DNA from: Saccharopolyspora soli | Lineage (GTDB): Bacteria; Actinomycetota; Actinomycetes; Mycobacteriales; Pseudonocardiaceae | Direction: 5' to 3' | Length of the DNA stretch: 64,000 nucleotides | Assembly (NCBI RefSeq): GCF_022678645.1 | Contig: NZ_JALBWV010000039.1 | Location: forward strand, 1 to 64,000 | In this document: in pieces, positions 41,595 to 51,365 of the stretch | Position numbering within the stretch: position 1 is the first letter of the stretch | Layout: each line of letters opens with the position of its first letter | Program-made: the position numbers and the translations under genes | The notes under the pieces: generated by a model | Told to the model about the DNA's origin: nothing | Seen by the model: the letters and a program-made list of their open reading frames with translations, nothing else | Database searches by the model: none

Positions 41595-41752
41595 GCTCGG
41601 ACCGCCAACTCTTGGGGTTCGGCCCGTTTCCCAGGCATCCCGCCCATGGGAAACGGGCCGCAGTATTTTGCCCACCTGACGCGGCGATCGTGAGGCCGCC
41701 GGGGCAGCCGCGGTTCAACCCGCGCGACCCGTTCCTCATCGACAACGACTGA
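41591..41752 (+). CDS. 53-aa ORF coupled to the RHH-like gene
   Basis: GTG 41591 shares GTGA with the previous stop, typical actinomycete coupling. The product is short, Pro-rich and soluble (LLGFGPFPRHPAHGKRAAVF near the start, ending RFNPRDPFLIDND). A terminator-like hairpin follows 20 bp after the stop, which supports a real bicistron. No family recognised; it may still be a chance frame. Confidence 0.45.
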   Translation: MSSDRQLLGFGPFPRHPAHGKRAAVFCPPDAAIVRPPGQPRFNPRDPFLIDND

Positions 41753-41772
41753 TCGCGCCAGAAGTTCAGCTG

Positions 41773-41798
41773 GGCCCGCACTTTCGGGTGCGGGCCCT
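41773..41798 (+). terminator. Hairpin after the RHH/53-aa bicistron
   Basis: GGGCCCGCA, an 8-nt loop, then TGCGGGCCC, a perfect 9-bp stem. It lies 20 bp after the stop of the 53-aa ORF. Only two T follow. Confidence 0.7.
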
Positions 41799-41908
41799 TC
41801 GTGCGCCCGGCGGTCCCCAGCACCACTCGGGGCTTAGCGCCAGTTTTCGGTCCGATGTCTCAAGCCCCGAATCGGACTGCGACGCGGGGTGCGGTTGGCT
41901 CCGATTTG

Positions 41909-41932
41909 ATAGGTAGGCGTTTTCCTACCTAT
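41909..41932. promoter_or_regulatory. ArsR-type operator, perfect 9-bp inverted repeat
   Basis: ATAGGTAGG, a 6-nt spacer, then CCTACCTAT. It ends 10 bp before the start of the VOC gene, whose partner 384 bp downstream is an ArsR repressor. Position and symmetry make it the operator of that operon. Confidence 0.75.
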
Positions 41933-41942
41933 AGTTTTGGGC

Positions 41943-42326
41943 ATGCACATCTCGCGTTTGCAGTTCGTGTCCGTGCCGGTGGCCGACCACGTCAAGGCCC
42001 GTGACTTCTACGTCGATGTCCTCGGCTTCGAGTTGGTGGTGGATATCGCCGGGCCGCACGGCCAGTTCGTCATGGTGGCCCCGCCCGGTGCGCAGACTGG
42101 CGTCGTGCTGGTCGATTCCAACATCGGCGACCGGTTCGGCAGCCCGGTGCACCTGCAGTTCCACACCGACGACGTGGACGCCGACATCGCTGAGCTGCGC
42201 GCGGCGGGGGTGGCGGCGGGCAATCCGCAGGAGATGCCGTGGGGGCGCATGACCTCCTTCGCCGATGCCGACGGCAACCCGATCACGCTGTTGCAGCCCT
42301 CGCGCATGGGGGACCGGCCGCAGTGA
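41943..42326 (+). CDS. VOC superfamily (glyoxalase-like) protein
   Basis: 127 aa from ATG 41943. It opens LQFVSVPVADHVKARDFYVD, with VLGFELV, the first VOC module. VHLQFHTDDVDADIAELRAA and SFADADGNPITLLQPS complete the second. Metal-type His and Glu are at the expected places, but the substrate is unknown. The start is only 10 bp after the operator, so the transcript has a very short leader. It is GTGA-coupled to the ArsR gene. A small detoxification enzyme is a fair guess. Confidence 0.85.
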   Translation: MHISRLQFVSVPVADHVKARDFYVDVLGFELVVDIAGPHGQFVMVAPPGAQTGVVLVDSNIGDRFGSPVHLQFHTDDVDADIAELRAAGVAAGNPQEMPWGRMTSFADADGNPITLLQPSRMGDRPQ

Positions 42327-42640
42327 CCGCGCCCGCCGATGCGGTGTTCGCCGCGCTGGCCAGCCCGGTGCGGCGGGAGGTGTTGCGGCTGCTGTTGGAG
42401 GGGCCCAGGCCGGTGCACGAGTTGGCCGAGCACTTCGAGATGCGTCGGCCGAGCCTGTCGGAGCACCTGCGGGTGCTGCGGCAGGCGGGGCTGGTCAGCG
42501 AACGCAAGGACGGCCGGTTGCGGTACTACTCGTTGCAGGCCGAGCCGCTGCGGGAGGTCTCGCAGTGGCTGACACCCTACGAGCGGTTCTGGCGGGAGCG
42601 GTTGACGCGGCTGCGGGATCTGCTCGACGAGGAGGACTGA
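42323..42640 (+). CDS. ArsR family regulator
   Basis: 105 aa from GTG 42323, overlapping the VOC stop. A winged helix of the metalloregulator-like group without the metal cysteines: FAALASPVRREVLRLLLEGP, ELAEHFEMRRPSLSEHLRVL, RKDGRLRYYSLQ. Regulators of this type are paired with SRPBCC (AHSA1) proteins, and one follows 111 bp downstream. It probably represses its own operon through the inverted repeat at 41909 and responds to an organic ligand. Confidence 0.9.
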   Translation: MTAPADAVFAALASPVRREVLRLLLEGPRPVHELAEHFEMRRPSLSEHLRVLRQAGLVSERKDGRLRYYSLQAEPLREVSQWLTPYERFWRERLTRLRDLLDEED

Positions 42641-42751
42641 TGGGCCACACTTGCCCATCGGCTCGTCAGGTCCGACCAGGTGCGGGTGTCCCGCAAGACA
42701 CCGTGGAGGACCTGTGAGTCATCCTTTCCCGCCAGCTACCGAGGAGGATCT

Positions 42752-43177
42752 GTGCACGAGGATCTGACCGCGGTGCACGTCGACCAGTTCCTGGCGCACC
42801 CGCCGGAGAAGGTGTGGCGGGCGTTGACCGAGCCGGAGTTGTTCGCGCGCTGGCTGATGCCCGCCGACATCAAGCCGGTCGTCGGCCACCGCTTCCACCT
42901 GCACGCGGATCCGAAACCGGCGGCGGGGTTCGCCGGTGGCCCGGTGCCGTGCGAAGTGCTGGCGGTCGACGAGCCGCGGTTGCTGCGGATCAGCTGGGGT
43001 GAGTCGTGGACGGTGACCTGGCGGTTGGAGCCGGAGGGGCGCGGCACCCGGTTGTTGCTCAGCCACGAGGGGTTCGATCCTGACGACCACTTCGAGCAGA
43101 TCTCCCGCAGGATCATGGGCGGCGGCTGGCGCACCGGCGTCCTCAACCGGCTGACCGCAGTGCTCGACGAGCTCTGA
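42752..43177 (+). CDS. SRPBCC (AHSA1-like) domain protein
   Basis: 141 aa from GTG 42752, with AGGAGG 4 nt upstream. A START/AHSA1-like fold: VDQFLAHPPEKVWRALTEPE and LFARWLMPADIKPVVGHRF at the start, CEVLAVDEPRLLRISWG, then RTGVLNRLTAVLDEL as the long C-terminal helix that closes a hydrophobic pocket. Proteins of this kind bind lipids or aromatics. It is the third member of the VOC-ArsR-SRPBCC unit; a second ArsR-SRPBCC pair lies at 61521. Confidence 0.88.
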   Translation: MHEDLTAVHVDQFLAHPPEKVWRALTEPELFARWLMPADIKPVVGHRFHLHADPKPAAGFAGGPVPCEVLAVDEPRLLRISWGESWTVTWRLEPEGRGTRLLLSHEGFDPDDHFEQISRRIMGGGWRTGVLNRLTAVLDEL

Positions 43178-43214
43178 GCGGTTGTGCACTGTGGACGGTG
43201 CTGTCGCGGGCGGC

Positions 43215-43775
43215 TCACCGCGGGGCTGTGTGCTCGGCTCGGTTCAGTTCCCAGATGACGTCGGTGCCGGTGTCACCGGAGGTTTTCGGGCCGCGGCCGG
43301 GGCTGCGGTGGTCGACGCAGGTGAAGCCGAGTCGTTGCGGCACGCCTTGGCTGGCGGTGTTGGCCGCGTCGTGCCAGATCTGCACGTGGTCGATTCCGGG
43401 GAGCGCGAACGCTTCGTCGACCAGCGCCGCGGTGCTGGTGGTAACCAGGCCGCGGCCGGTGTGGTCGGGGTGCAGCCAGTACCCGATTTCCAGGCCGTCG
43501 GGGCCGATGCGGCGTTCCAGGGAGATGCAGCCGACGATCGCGCCGTCGACGGTGATGGCGTAGGTGTAGGCGTGGCCGCTGTGCCAGTTGCGGGCGCAGC
43601 CGTCGAGGAATTCGGCCGCTTCGTCCAGCGGGTAGTCACCGGCGGCCCACGGCATCCAGGGCCGCAGGTGCGGTAGTGCTTCGGTGACCACGCGGTGCAC
43701 TTCGGCGAGGTCCTCGGGGCGCCACCGCCGCAACACCGCCGAGTCCAGCTTGATCACTTCCGCGGGATGGGCCAT
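43215..43775 (-). CDS. GNAT N-acetyltransferase (RimJ/RimL-like)
   Basis: 186 aa from ATG 43775; longer readings have no support. It begins VIKLDSAVLRRWRPEDLAEV. The acetyl-CoA part is LEIGYWLHPDHTGRGLVTTS near residue 112, and FTCVDHRSPGRG follows the NTASQGVPQRLG motif. It probably acetylates an amine of a protein or small molecule. It is convergent with the SRPBCC gene and separated from mdh by a strong hairpin. Confidence 0.85.
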   Translation of the reverse strand: MAHPAEVIKLDSAVLRRWRPEDLAEVHRVVTEALPHLRPWMPWAAGDYPLDEAAEFLDGCARNWHSGHAYTYAITVDGAIVGCISLERRIGPDGLEIGYWLHPDHTGRGLVTTSTAALVDEAFALPGIDHVQIWHDAANTASQGVPQRLGFTCVDHRSPGRGPKTSGDTGTDVIWELNRAEHTAPR

Positions 43776-43860
43776 GCGTCGATGGTGCTGTCCCCCGGCC
43801 GCTGTCGGCAACCCATTTTCGCGCCACCGCAATGGGATTCGGGCACGACGGGCTCCCTGG

Positions 43861-43899
43861 GGAGCGGGGGCCGCCCGCCCTTGGGGCGGCCCCCGCTCC
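43861..43899 (-). terminator. mdh terminator, perfect 15-bp GC hairpin
   Basis: GGAGCGGGGGCCGCC pairs perfectly with GGCGGCCCCCGCTCC around a 9-nt loop, starting 9 bp beyond the mdh stop on the minus strand. There is no T run, as is common for actinomycete terminators. Confidence 0.8.
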
Positions 43900-43908
43900 C
43901 GAAGGGGG

Positions 43909-44928
<1,020 letters not shown>

Positions 44929-45181
44929 CTAGCCGGATGCTATCCCCAGCGCGCCGCTGCCGTTGCGGGCCCGCCACGGATCACAGTGGACAGCGTGCCG
45001 GACCGATTCAGCCGCCCAGGCCGCTGGGCGGTGCGTAATCATCGCCACGTTCACCTCGGCGGGTGGGGTGGTCGGTGGCCCGGAAATTCCTCGCGGGGTG
45101 GTGTCGATCCGGGCCGTGGTGGTTCGTGTAGTGGGTGAGAACCGGGTGAACGCCGGTTGCCGCGAATGCGAGGAGATCGTG

Positions 45182-45556
45182 ATGAAGCATTACCTGCTCA
45201 GCATCTACCAGCCCGACGGGCCGGTGCCGCCGCCGGAGGTGCTGGAGCCGATCGTCCGCGACCTGCAGGCGCTCAATGCCGAGATGCGGGCCGCTGGGGC
45301 GTGGGTGTTCGCTGGCGGTCTGCACCCGCCGAGCACGGCGACCGTGCTGCGGGCGCAGGGCGAGGAGGTGCTCGTCACCGATGGGCCGTTTACCGAGGGC
45401 AAGGAGCACCTCGGCGGGTTCACGGTGATCCAGGCACCGGATCTGGACGCCGCGCTGGAATGGGGGCGCAAGTTGGCGCGGGCGACCACGCTGCCGATCG
45501 AGGTGCGCCCGTTGCAGGGCGACGACGCCGAGATGACGTGCCAGCCATCGCAGTAG
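45182..45556 (+). CDS. YCII-related (DGPF) protein, partner of the ECF sigma factor
   Basis: 124 aa from ATG 45182, with GAGGAG upstream. Fold markers are [31 protein letters not shown], then [20 protein letters not shown], which holds the DGPF motif that names the group, and the ending [12 protein letters not shown]-like proteins are small alpha/beta-barrel-like proteins found next to ECF42 sigma factors. The role is unknown; a ligand or stress sensor has been proposed. It overlaps the sigma factor gene by 19 bp. Confidence 0.9.
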   Translation: MKHYLLSIYQPDGPVPPPEVLEPIVRDLQALNAEMRAAGAWVFAGGLHPPSTATVLRAQGEEVLVTDGPFTEGKEHLGGFTVIQAPDLDAALEWGRKLARATTLPIEVRPLQGDDAEMTCQPSQ

Positions 45557-46758
45557 CGGGGGTCGAAGGAGTCTTCCGCGCGGAGTACGGCCGCGCGGTC
45601 GCCGTCCTGGTCCGCGTCTTCGGCGACATCGACATCGCCGAGGAAGCGGTCCAGGACGCCTTCGCCGAGGCGCTGCGGCGGTGGCCGTCGGACGGGCTGC
45701 CGCCGAGTCCGGCGGGCTGGATCATCACCACGGCCCGCAACCGGGCGATCGACCGGCTGCGCCGGGAGGCATCCCGCGAGGACCGGCACGCCCAGGCTGC
45801 CCTGCTGCACGCCCGTGACGAGCCGGACGAGGAGTCTCCCGTGCACGACGACCGGTTGCGGCTGATCTTCACCTGCTGCCACCCGGCGCTGGCCACCGGC
45901 GCGCGGGTCGCTTTAACGCTGCGGTTGCTGGGCGGTCTGACCACCGCGGAGATCGCGCGCGCGTTCCTGGTGGCCGAGCCGACGATGGCCCAGCGGCTGG
46001 TGCGCGCCAAGGGCAAGATCCGCGACGCGGGGATCCCGTACCGGGTGCCCAGCGACGCCGACCTGCCGGAGCGGTTGCGGGCAGTGCTGGCGGTGGTCTA
46101 CTTGATCTTCAACGAGGGCTACACGGCCAGTTCGGGACAGCAGTTGGTCCGCGAGGACCTCTGCGCGGAGGCCATCCGCCTCGGACGGCTGCTGGTCGAA
46201 CTCATGCCCGACGAACCGGAGGCCATGGGGCTGCTGGCGCTGATGCTGCTCATCCAGTCGCGGCGGGCAGCGCGCACCACCGCCGAGGGTGCGCTCGTGC
46301 TGCTGGCCGACCAGGACCGCAGCCGGTGGGATCGCGATCTCATCGCCGAAGGCCAAGCCCTCGTGCGGCGCTGCCTGCGCCGCGACCGGCCCGGCCCGTA
46401 CCAGATCCAGGCGGCGATCAACGCCGTGCACAGCGACGCGCCGAGCGCGGCCGCGACGGATTGGCGGCAGATCCGCATGCTCTACGACCAGTTGCTGGCG
46501 GTCTCGCCGAGCCCGGTGGTGGCGCTGCACCGCGCGGTCGCGGTGGCCGAGGTCGAGGGCCCGGCAGCGGGACTCGCCCTGGTTGACGAGCTCGATCTCG
46601 GCGGCTACCACGTGCTGCACGCCGTCCGCGCGGACCTGTTGCGGCGGCTGGGCCGCGTCGAGGAGGCCGCGCATGCCTATGACGCGGCGATCGCGGGCAC
46701 CGACAACGCGGCCGAACGCGACTTCCTGCGGCGGGCCCGCCAGCGGTTGGCGCGATGA
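45538..46758 (+). CDS. ECF42-type RNA polymerase sigma factor with C-terminal extension
   Basis: 406 aa from GTG 45538. Region 2 is about 8-75 ([20 protein letters not shown], then [20 protein letters not shown]). Region 4 is about 105-165 ([20 protein letters not shown]). The C-terminal 230 residues ([59 protein letters not shown]) are the DUF6596/TPR-like extension typical of ECF42, which replaces a separate anti-sigma factor. It would direct transcription of DGPF genes, so this operon is probably self-controlled. Confidence 0.92.
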   Translation: MPAIAVAGVEGVFRAEYGRAVAVLVRVFGDIDIAEEAVQDAFAEALRRWPSDGLPPSPAGWIITTARNRAIDRLRREASREDRHAQAALLHARDEPDEESPVHDDRLRLIFTCCHPALATGARVALTLRLLGGLTTAEIARAFLVAEPTMAQRLVRAKGKIRDAGIPYRVPSDADLPERLRAVLAVVYLIFNEGYTASSGQQLVREDLCAEAIRLGRLLVELMPDEPEAMGLLALMLLIQSRRAARTTAEGALVLLADQDRSRWDRDLIAEGQALVRRCLRRDRPGPYQIQAAINAVHSDAPSAAATDWRQIRMLYDQLLAVSPSPVVALHRAVAVAEVEGPAAGLALVDELDLGGYHVLHAVRADLLRRLGRVEEAAHAYDAAIAGTDNAAERDFLRRARQRLAR

Positions 46759-46823
46759 GTTTCGCCGCAGCGGCCGGTCTACCTGTGGTGCAGGACGAAA
46801 TCACGAGGTGGACGGAGCTTGCG

Positions 46824-47588
46824 ATGAGTCTTCCCGAGATCGTTTCGCGCGAGGAGTGGTTGGTGGCCCGTCGTGCGCTGTTGGCGCGGGAGAAGGAGTT
46901 CACCCGCGCCCGCGACGAGCTCAACGCCGACCGGCGGCGGTTGCCGATGGTCGAGATCGACAAGGACTACCGGTTCGAAGGCCCGCAGGGGCCGGTGGGC
47001 CTGCCGGGCCTGTTCGACGGACGGGCGCAGCTGGTGATCTACCACGCCATGTTCGATCCGAGCTGGGAGACCGGATGCCGGAGCTGTTCGGCGTTCATCG
47101 ACCAGATCGGGCATTTGGCGCACCTGCGCGCCCGCGGCACGTCGCTGGTGCTGGTCTCCCGCGCGCCGCTGGCCAAGATCGAGAGGTTCCGGGCCCGGAT
47201 GGGCTGGACGGTGCCGTGGTTCTCCTCATTCGGCAGCGACTTCAACTACGACTTCCACGTGACGCTGGACGAGTCGGTGTGCCCGGTGGAGCACAACTAC
47301 CGCAGCGCCGAGGAGCACCAGCGGGCCGGAACCGACTACTTCGTCTCCAGCGAGCAGCCCTTCGAACTGCCCGGATTGAGTTGCTTCCTGCGGGTCGACG
47401 ACAAGGTGTTCCACACCTACTCGACCTACGGGCGGGGACTGGACGTACTGGGCAGCACGACGAGCTTCCTGGACCTGACCGCGCTGGGCCGCCAGGAGGG
47501 CTGGGAGAAGCCGGAAGGCCGCGCCACCGGCCTGGGCGCTCCCGCGGGCAGCCCGCAGGTCCGCTACCACGATGAGTACGACGACTGA
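46824..47588 (+). CDS. DUF899 thioredoxin-like protein
   Basis: 254 aa from ATG 46824, which has GGAG 6 nt upstream and matches the usual family start (LPEIVSREEWLVARRALLAR). ATG 46755, overlapping the sigma factor stop, would add 23 residues. Next come ADRRRLPMVEIDKDYRFEG, ARAQLVIYHAMFDPS-like core strands, ETGCRSCSAFIDQIGHL with two cysteines near residue 96, and FLRVDDKVFHTYSTYGRG. The fold is thioredoxin-like; function is undefined. It is immediately downstream of the sigma factor and probably co-expressed. Confidence 0.85.
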   Translation: MSLPEIVSREEWLVARRALLAREKEFTRARDELNADRRRLPMVEIDKDYRFEGPQGPVGLPGLFDGRAQLVIYHAMFDPSWETGCRSCSAFIDQIGHLAHLRARGTSLVLVSRAPLAKIERFRARMGWTVPWFSSFGSDFNYDFHVTLDESVCPVEHNYRSAEEHQRAGTDYFVSSEQPFELPGLSCFLRVDDKVFHTYSTYGRGLDVLGSTTSFLDLTALGRQEGWEKPEGRATGLGAPAGSPQVRYHDEYDD

Positions 47589-47685
47589 GCTTGGGCAGGC
47601 CACTGGCGTCGGATTGGCTGTTCGTGTTGCTGCCGCGGCCGCTTAGCCTGCGAAAAACGACAGGTCGGTTGCGGCAGGAGGTGGC

Positions 47686-48327
47686 GTGGTGGTCGATTCT
47701 TCGGCAGTGGTGGGGATCGCGGTGGTGGCGTTGGGGTTGGTGCTCACGCCGGGGCCGAACATGGTGTACCTGGTGTCGCGGTCGTTGACGCAGGGGCGGC
47801 GGGCCGGGTTGGTGTCGCTGCTGGGGGTCGCGGTCGGGTTCCTGGTGTACGCGGCGGCGGCCACTGCCGGGATCACCGCGGTGTTCGCGCTGGTCCCCGC
47901 GCTGTACACGGCGGTGCAGATCGCGGGTGCGGGGTATTTGCTGTGGTTGGCGTGGCAGGCGGTGCGTCCGGGCGGGGTATCGGTGTTCGCGCCGGTGCCC
48001 ACCCCCGCGCACGGGCCGGGCAGGTTGTTCACGATGGGGTTGGTGACCAATCTGCTCAACCCGAAGATCGCGATCCTCTACGTGTCGTTGCTGCCGCAGT
48101 TCATCGACCCGAGCCGGGGTGGTGTGGCGTTGCAGAGCCTGACGTTGAGCGTGGTGCAGATCGTGGTGGCGGTGTCGGTCAACGGGATGATCGTGGTGAC
48201 CGCCGGTTCGGTGGCGGGTCTGCTGGCTCGTCGGCCGGGCTGGTTGCGGGTGCAGCGCTATTTCATGGGCACGGTGCTTGCTGGGCTGGCGGTGCACCTG
48301 CTGGCCGAGCGCAGTCGCCCGGCGTGA
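47686..48327 (+). CDS. LysE family exporter
   Basis: 213 aa from GTG 47686, with CAGGAGG upstream. Six hydrophobic segments. ALGLVLTPGPNMVYLVSRSL near the N-terminus is the LysE/RhtB signature; LVTNLLNPKIAILYVSLLPQ lies near residue 122. It exports amino acids or related small metabolites through the inner membrane. Its 3' end overlaps the convergent ArsR-type gene by 65 bp. Confidence 0.92.
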   Translation: MVVDSSAVVGIAVVALGLVLTPGPNMVYLVSRSLTQGRRAGLVSLLGVAVGFLVYAAAATAGITAVFALVPALYTAVQIAGAGYLLWLAWQAVRPGGVSVFAPVPTPAHGPGRLFTMGLVTNLLNPKIAILYVSLLPQFIDPSRGGVALQSLTLSVVQIVVAVSVNGMIVVTAGSVAGLLARRPGWLRVQRYFMGTVLAGLAVHLLAERSRPA

Positions 48328-49081
48328 TGCCCAGTGCGGCGTGCAGGCCGCGGGCACCGTCCTCGGTGAGTTTCAGCGCTCGGTGCTGCGGTTTGCGGGC
48401 CAGCCACCCGATGTCGATCAGCGCGGCCAACAACGCGGCACCGAGCCGTCCCGAGAGGTGGTGTCGCTGTTCGCTCCAGTCCACGCAGAACCGCAGCAAC
48501 GGCCGCCGGGTGTGGGCGGCGTGCACCGTGTCGAGGTCCACGCCCAGGGCGGCGAAGATCGGTTTGGCGTGCGGGCCGAGCTCGTACGGGTGCTCGCTGA
48601 GCTGCACGGACAGGCCGTCGCCTGGGCGGCGGCGGGTGTCGGGGATGCCGTCGGTGGCGGCCAGCGCGCCAAGTTCCAGCAGCGCGGCGGTGACGGCGAC
48701 GCCCAGCTGTCCGGCGAGGTGGTCGTAGCAACTGCGGGCGGCCCGCAACGCGGCGGCGCGGGTGCCTTGGCGCAACGAGCGCACCGGTTGGGTGGGGGCG
48801 ATCACGGCGAGGGCTTCCAGCGCGGCGGCCACCCGGTCGTCGGCGAGCCGGTGGTAGCGGTGCCGTCCGGACCGGTGGACTTCGATGAGGCCGCCGTCGC
48901 GCAGTTTGGCCAGGTGGGCGCTGGCGGCGCTGGCTGACAGGCCCGCTTCGGCGGCCAGCACCGATGCGGGCAGCGCGCGTCCGTCGGCGAGGGCTTGCAG
49001 CACTCTGGCGCGGCCGGGGTCGGCGAACAGCGCGGCGACCGGGGCGATGTCACTGTCTCCTTGGGCTGCCATGCGTTCCAT
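48263..49081 (-). CDS. ArsR-type winged-helix regulator with long C-terminal domain
   Basis: 272 aa from ATG 49081 (ATG 49072 also possible). The N-terminal winged helix is VAALFADPGRARVLQALADG, AAEAGLSASAASAHLAKLRD, RSGRHRYHRL. Residues 100-260 add an unusual domain with RAARSCYDHLAGQLGVAVTA, FCVDWSEQRHHLSGRLGAAL and TEDGARGLHAALGI. Such fusions are known as transcriptional regulators next to efflux pumps. Divergent from the MFS pump at 49139 with starts 57 bp apart, so it likely controls that gene. Confidence 0.85.
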   Translation of the reverse strand: MERMAAQGDSDIAPVAALFADPGRARVLQALADGRALPASVLAAEAGLSASAASAHLAKLRDGGLIEVHRSGRHRYHRLADDRVAAALEALAVIAPTQPVRSLRQGTRAAALRAARSCYDHLAGQLGVAVTAALLELGALAATDGIPDTRRRPGDGLSVQLSEHPYELGPHAKPIFAALGVDLDTVHAAHTRRPLLRFCVDWSEQRHHLSGRLGAALLAALIDIGWLARKPQHRALKLTEDGARGLHAALGITPGDCARPAGAPPAQQAPCP

Positions 49082-49138
49082 GATGCGCCCGCGATGTTTC
49101 GGGCTGGCCTGAAGTGTTGGCGGGGCAGGCTCGGGGGC

Positions 49139-50530
49139 GTGTTGATACGACGTGGTGGTTCGCCCGCGCTGGTGCTGGCGATGATGTGCTCGGGCATGTT
49201 CCTGGTCCTGCTGGATGTCACGGTGGTCAACGTGGCCCTGCCTAGCCTGCGCGGCTCGCTGGGTGCGGGGATGGCCGGAACGCAGTGGGTGGTCGACGGA
49301 TATGCGCTGGCCATCGCGGGGCTGTTGCTGGTCGGCGGCATGCTGGGCGACCGCTTCGGGCACCGTCGCGTGGTGCTGGCCGGGATGACGCTGTTCGGTG
49401 CGGCGTCGCTGGGGTGTGCGGTGGCTCCTGGCCTTGGGGTGCTGATCGCTTCCCGCGCGGTGCAGGGCGCGGGTGCGGCGCTGCTGTTGCCGGGCAGCAT
49501 GGCGGTGATCACCGGGGTGTATCCGGATCCGGCGGTGCGGGCGCGGGCGCTGGGGGTGTGGTCGGCGGTGTCCTCGCTGGCGTTGCCCGCGGGGCCGCTG
49601 CTGGGTGGCGTGCTCGTCGAGTGGGGTGGCTGGCGGCTGGTGTTCGCGCTGAACGTGCCGGTGGTGATCGTGGCGGTCGCGGGGATCGCCCTGCTTGTTC
49701 CGGCCTCGCCTGGGGATCGCGGGCAGCGGTTTCGCGGCGGGGTGCTGGCCAGCGCTGTGGTCGGGTTGACGGCGGTGGTGTTCGCGGTGATCGAGGTGGG
49801 CCGGACCGGGTTGGACGCGGTGGTGCTCGGGTTGTTGGTGGTGGCGGCGATTGCGCTGTGGGCCGCTGGTCGCCGGGTACCGCGCACGCTGCTGGCCAAC
49901 CGGCCGTTCCTGGCGGCGAACTCGGTGGCGTTGCTGATGAATCTGGGCATGAACGGCACGTTGTTCGTGCTCACCCTCTACTTGCAGAACGTCGGTGGGA
50001 ACTCGCCCGCGCGCACTGGGGTGCTGTTGTTGCCGATGTCGGTTCCGCTGGTGCTGCTCGCGCCGGTGGCCGGGCGGCTGGTGGCGCGGTTCGGGCCGCG
50101 GTTGCCGATGCTCGTCGGCGCCGCTGTCGCGGGCGCCGGGTCGATCTGCTGGGTGCTGGCCAGTCCGGACGGCGGTTTCGCCGAGGTGGTGCCGGTGCTG
50201 CTGGCGTACGGGGTCGGGGCTGGGTTGCTGACGACCTCGGTGGTGACCGCGGCAGTCGGCGCGCTCGGACCGCAGCGGTCTGGACTGGCCAGCGGGGTGA
50301 ACAACACCATGCGGCAGACCGGCACCGCACTGGGTGTCGCGGTGTTCGGCGCGGTCGCCGGGACCCCCAACGCGCCAGCCGCTTTCGTGACCGGACTGCA
50401 CCACCTGGCCGTGCTAGGCGTGCTTGTGTGGCTGGCAGCGATAGCGCTCAGCGTTCTCGCACGCGGGGGTGGTTCGCGGTCTGGGGGCACGGTGTCTGGC
50501 GCACCAGAGCGCGACCCTGCTATGCGATGA
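49139..50530 (+). CDS. MFS drug efflux transporter, DHA2 (14-TM) type
   Basis: 463 aa from GTG 49139. About 14 helices. LDVTVVNVALPSLRGSLGAG is the helix 1 motif of DHA2 pumps, GGMLGDRFGHRRVVLAGM the loop 2-3 motif A, and GAGAALLLPGSMAVITGVYP the helix 5 motif C of antiporters. It probably exports a drug or secondary metabolite against protons. Its expression is likely controlled by the divergent ArsR-type protein. Confidence 0.92.
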   Translation: MLIRRGGSPALVLAMMCSGMFLVLLDVTVVNVALPSLRGSLGAGMAGTQWVVDGYALAIAGLLLVGGMLGDRFGHRRVVLAGMTLFGAASLGCAVAPGLGVLIASRAVQGAGAALLLPGSMAVITGVYPDPAVRARALGVWSAVSSLALPAGPLLGGVLVEWGGWRLVFALNVPVVIVAVAGIALLVPASPGDRGQRFRGGVLASAVVGLTAVVFAVIEVGRTGLDAVVLGLLVVAAIALWAAGRRVPRTLLANRPFLAANSVALLMNLGMNGTLFVLTLYLQNVGGNSPARTGVLLLPMSVPLVLLAPVAGRLVARFGPRLPMLVGAAVAGAGSICWVLASPDGGFAEVVPVLLAYGVGAGLLTTSVVTAAVGALGPQRSGLASGVNNTMRQTGTALGVAVFGAVAGTPNAPAAFVTGLHHLAVLGVLVWLAAIALSVLARGGGSRSGGTVSGAPERDPAMR

Positions 50531-50561
50531 ACGGAGCGTGTCAGCGGGGCTCGGTCCGGGG

Positions 50562-51365
50562 CTAGACCATGCGTTTGCCGCCTCCGGCGTAGATCGTTTG
50601 GCCGGTGATCCAGCGGGCTTGGTGGGAGGCCAGGAAGACCGCGAGGTCGGCGATGTCGTCGGGGCGGCCGACGCGGCCCAGCGGGCTGAATTCGGCGAAG
50701 CGGGTGTTCATGTCGTCGCTGATCCAGCCGGTCTGCACCGGGCCGGGCGCGATGATGTTGACCGTGATTCCGGCGGGCCCGAGTTCGATGGCCGCCGAGC
50801 GGCTCAGCGATTCCAGGGCGTTCTTGGTGGCCCAGTAGGAGATTTGGTCGGCCGCGCCGGAGGCGGCGTCGGTGGAGATGTTGATGATGCGGCCCCAGGT
50901 GGCTTTGCGGTGCAGGTGGCGGCGGTGGAATTCGGCCATCAGCAGGGCGGGGGCGCGGGTGTTGACCGCGTGGTGGGCGTCCAGGCTCGCCGCGTCGACG
51001 GTGCGGATGCCGCGCGGCGGGTCGGGTTGGAAGGTGTCGAGGACGCAGTGGGCGGCGTTGTTGACCAGGATTTCCACCGGCCCGAAGTGCTTTTCGGCGT
51101 GGTCGAAGATCGCTGGGCCGCTGTCGGTGTCGGCGAGGTCGACGGCCAGGGATTCGACGGCGGCGCCGTCGGCCCGCAGGGCGTCGCGCACGTGGTCGGT
51201 CACCATGCCGGTGACACCGTTGGTCGGGTGTGTTTCGGGTAGGGAGGCGAGCACGATTTTCACGCCCTGGCGGGCCAGCGCTCGGGCGATGCCCGCGCCG
51301 ATGCCCAGCGGGTTGTTGGCGCCGGTGAGCACGGCGACGCGGTCGTGCAGGCGGGGGTCGATCAC
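50562..51365 (-). CDS. SDR family oxidoreductase
   Basis: 267 aa from GTG 51365, overlapping the previous stop as GTGA. LTGANNPLGIGAGIARALAR is a variant cofactor motif with an insert, as in the FabG-like SDRs of resistance and antibiotic clusters. It also has NNAA, the catalytic Ser in INISTDAASG and the YxxxK pair in ISYWATKNALE, then APGPVQTGWI. It is last of a four-gene minus-strand operon with an ABC-F protein, acetyltransferase and esterase, so it may modify the same molecule. Substrate unknown. Confidence 0.85.
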   Translation of the reverse strand: MIDPRLHDRVAVLTGANNPLGIGAGIARALARQGVKIVLASLPETHPTNGVTGMVTDHVRDALRADGAAVESLAVDLADTDSGPAIFDHAEKHFGPVEILVNNAAHCVLDTFQPDPPRGIRTVDAASLDAHHAVNTRAPALLMAEFHRRHLHRKATWGRIINISTDAASGAADQISYWATKNALESLSRSAAIELGPAGITVNIIAPGPVQTGWISDDMNTRFAEFSPLGRVGRPDDIADLAVFLASHQARWITGQTIYAGGGKRMV

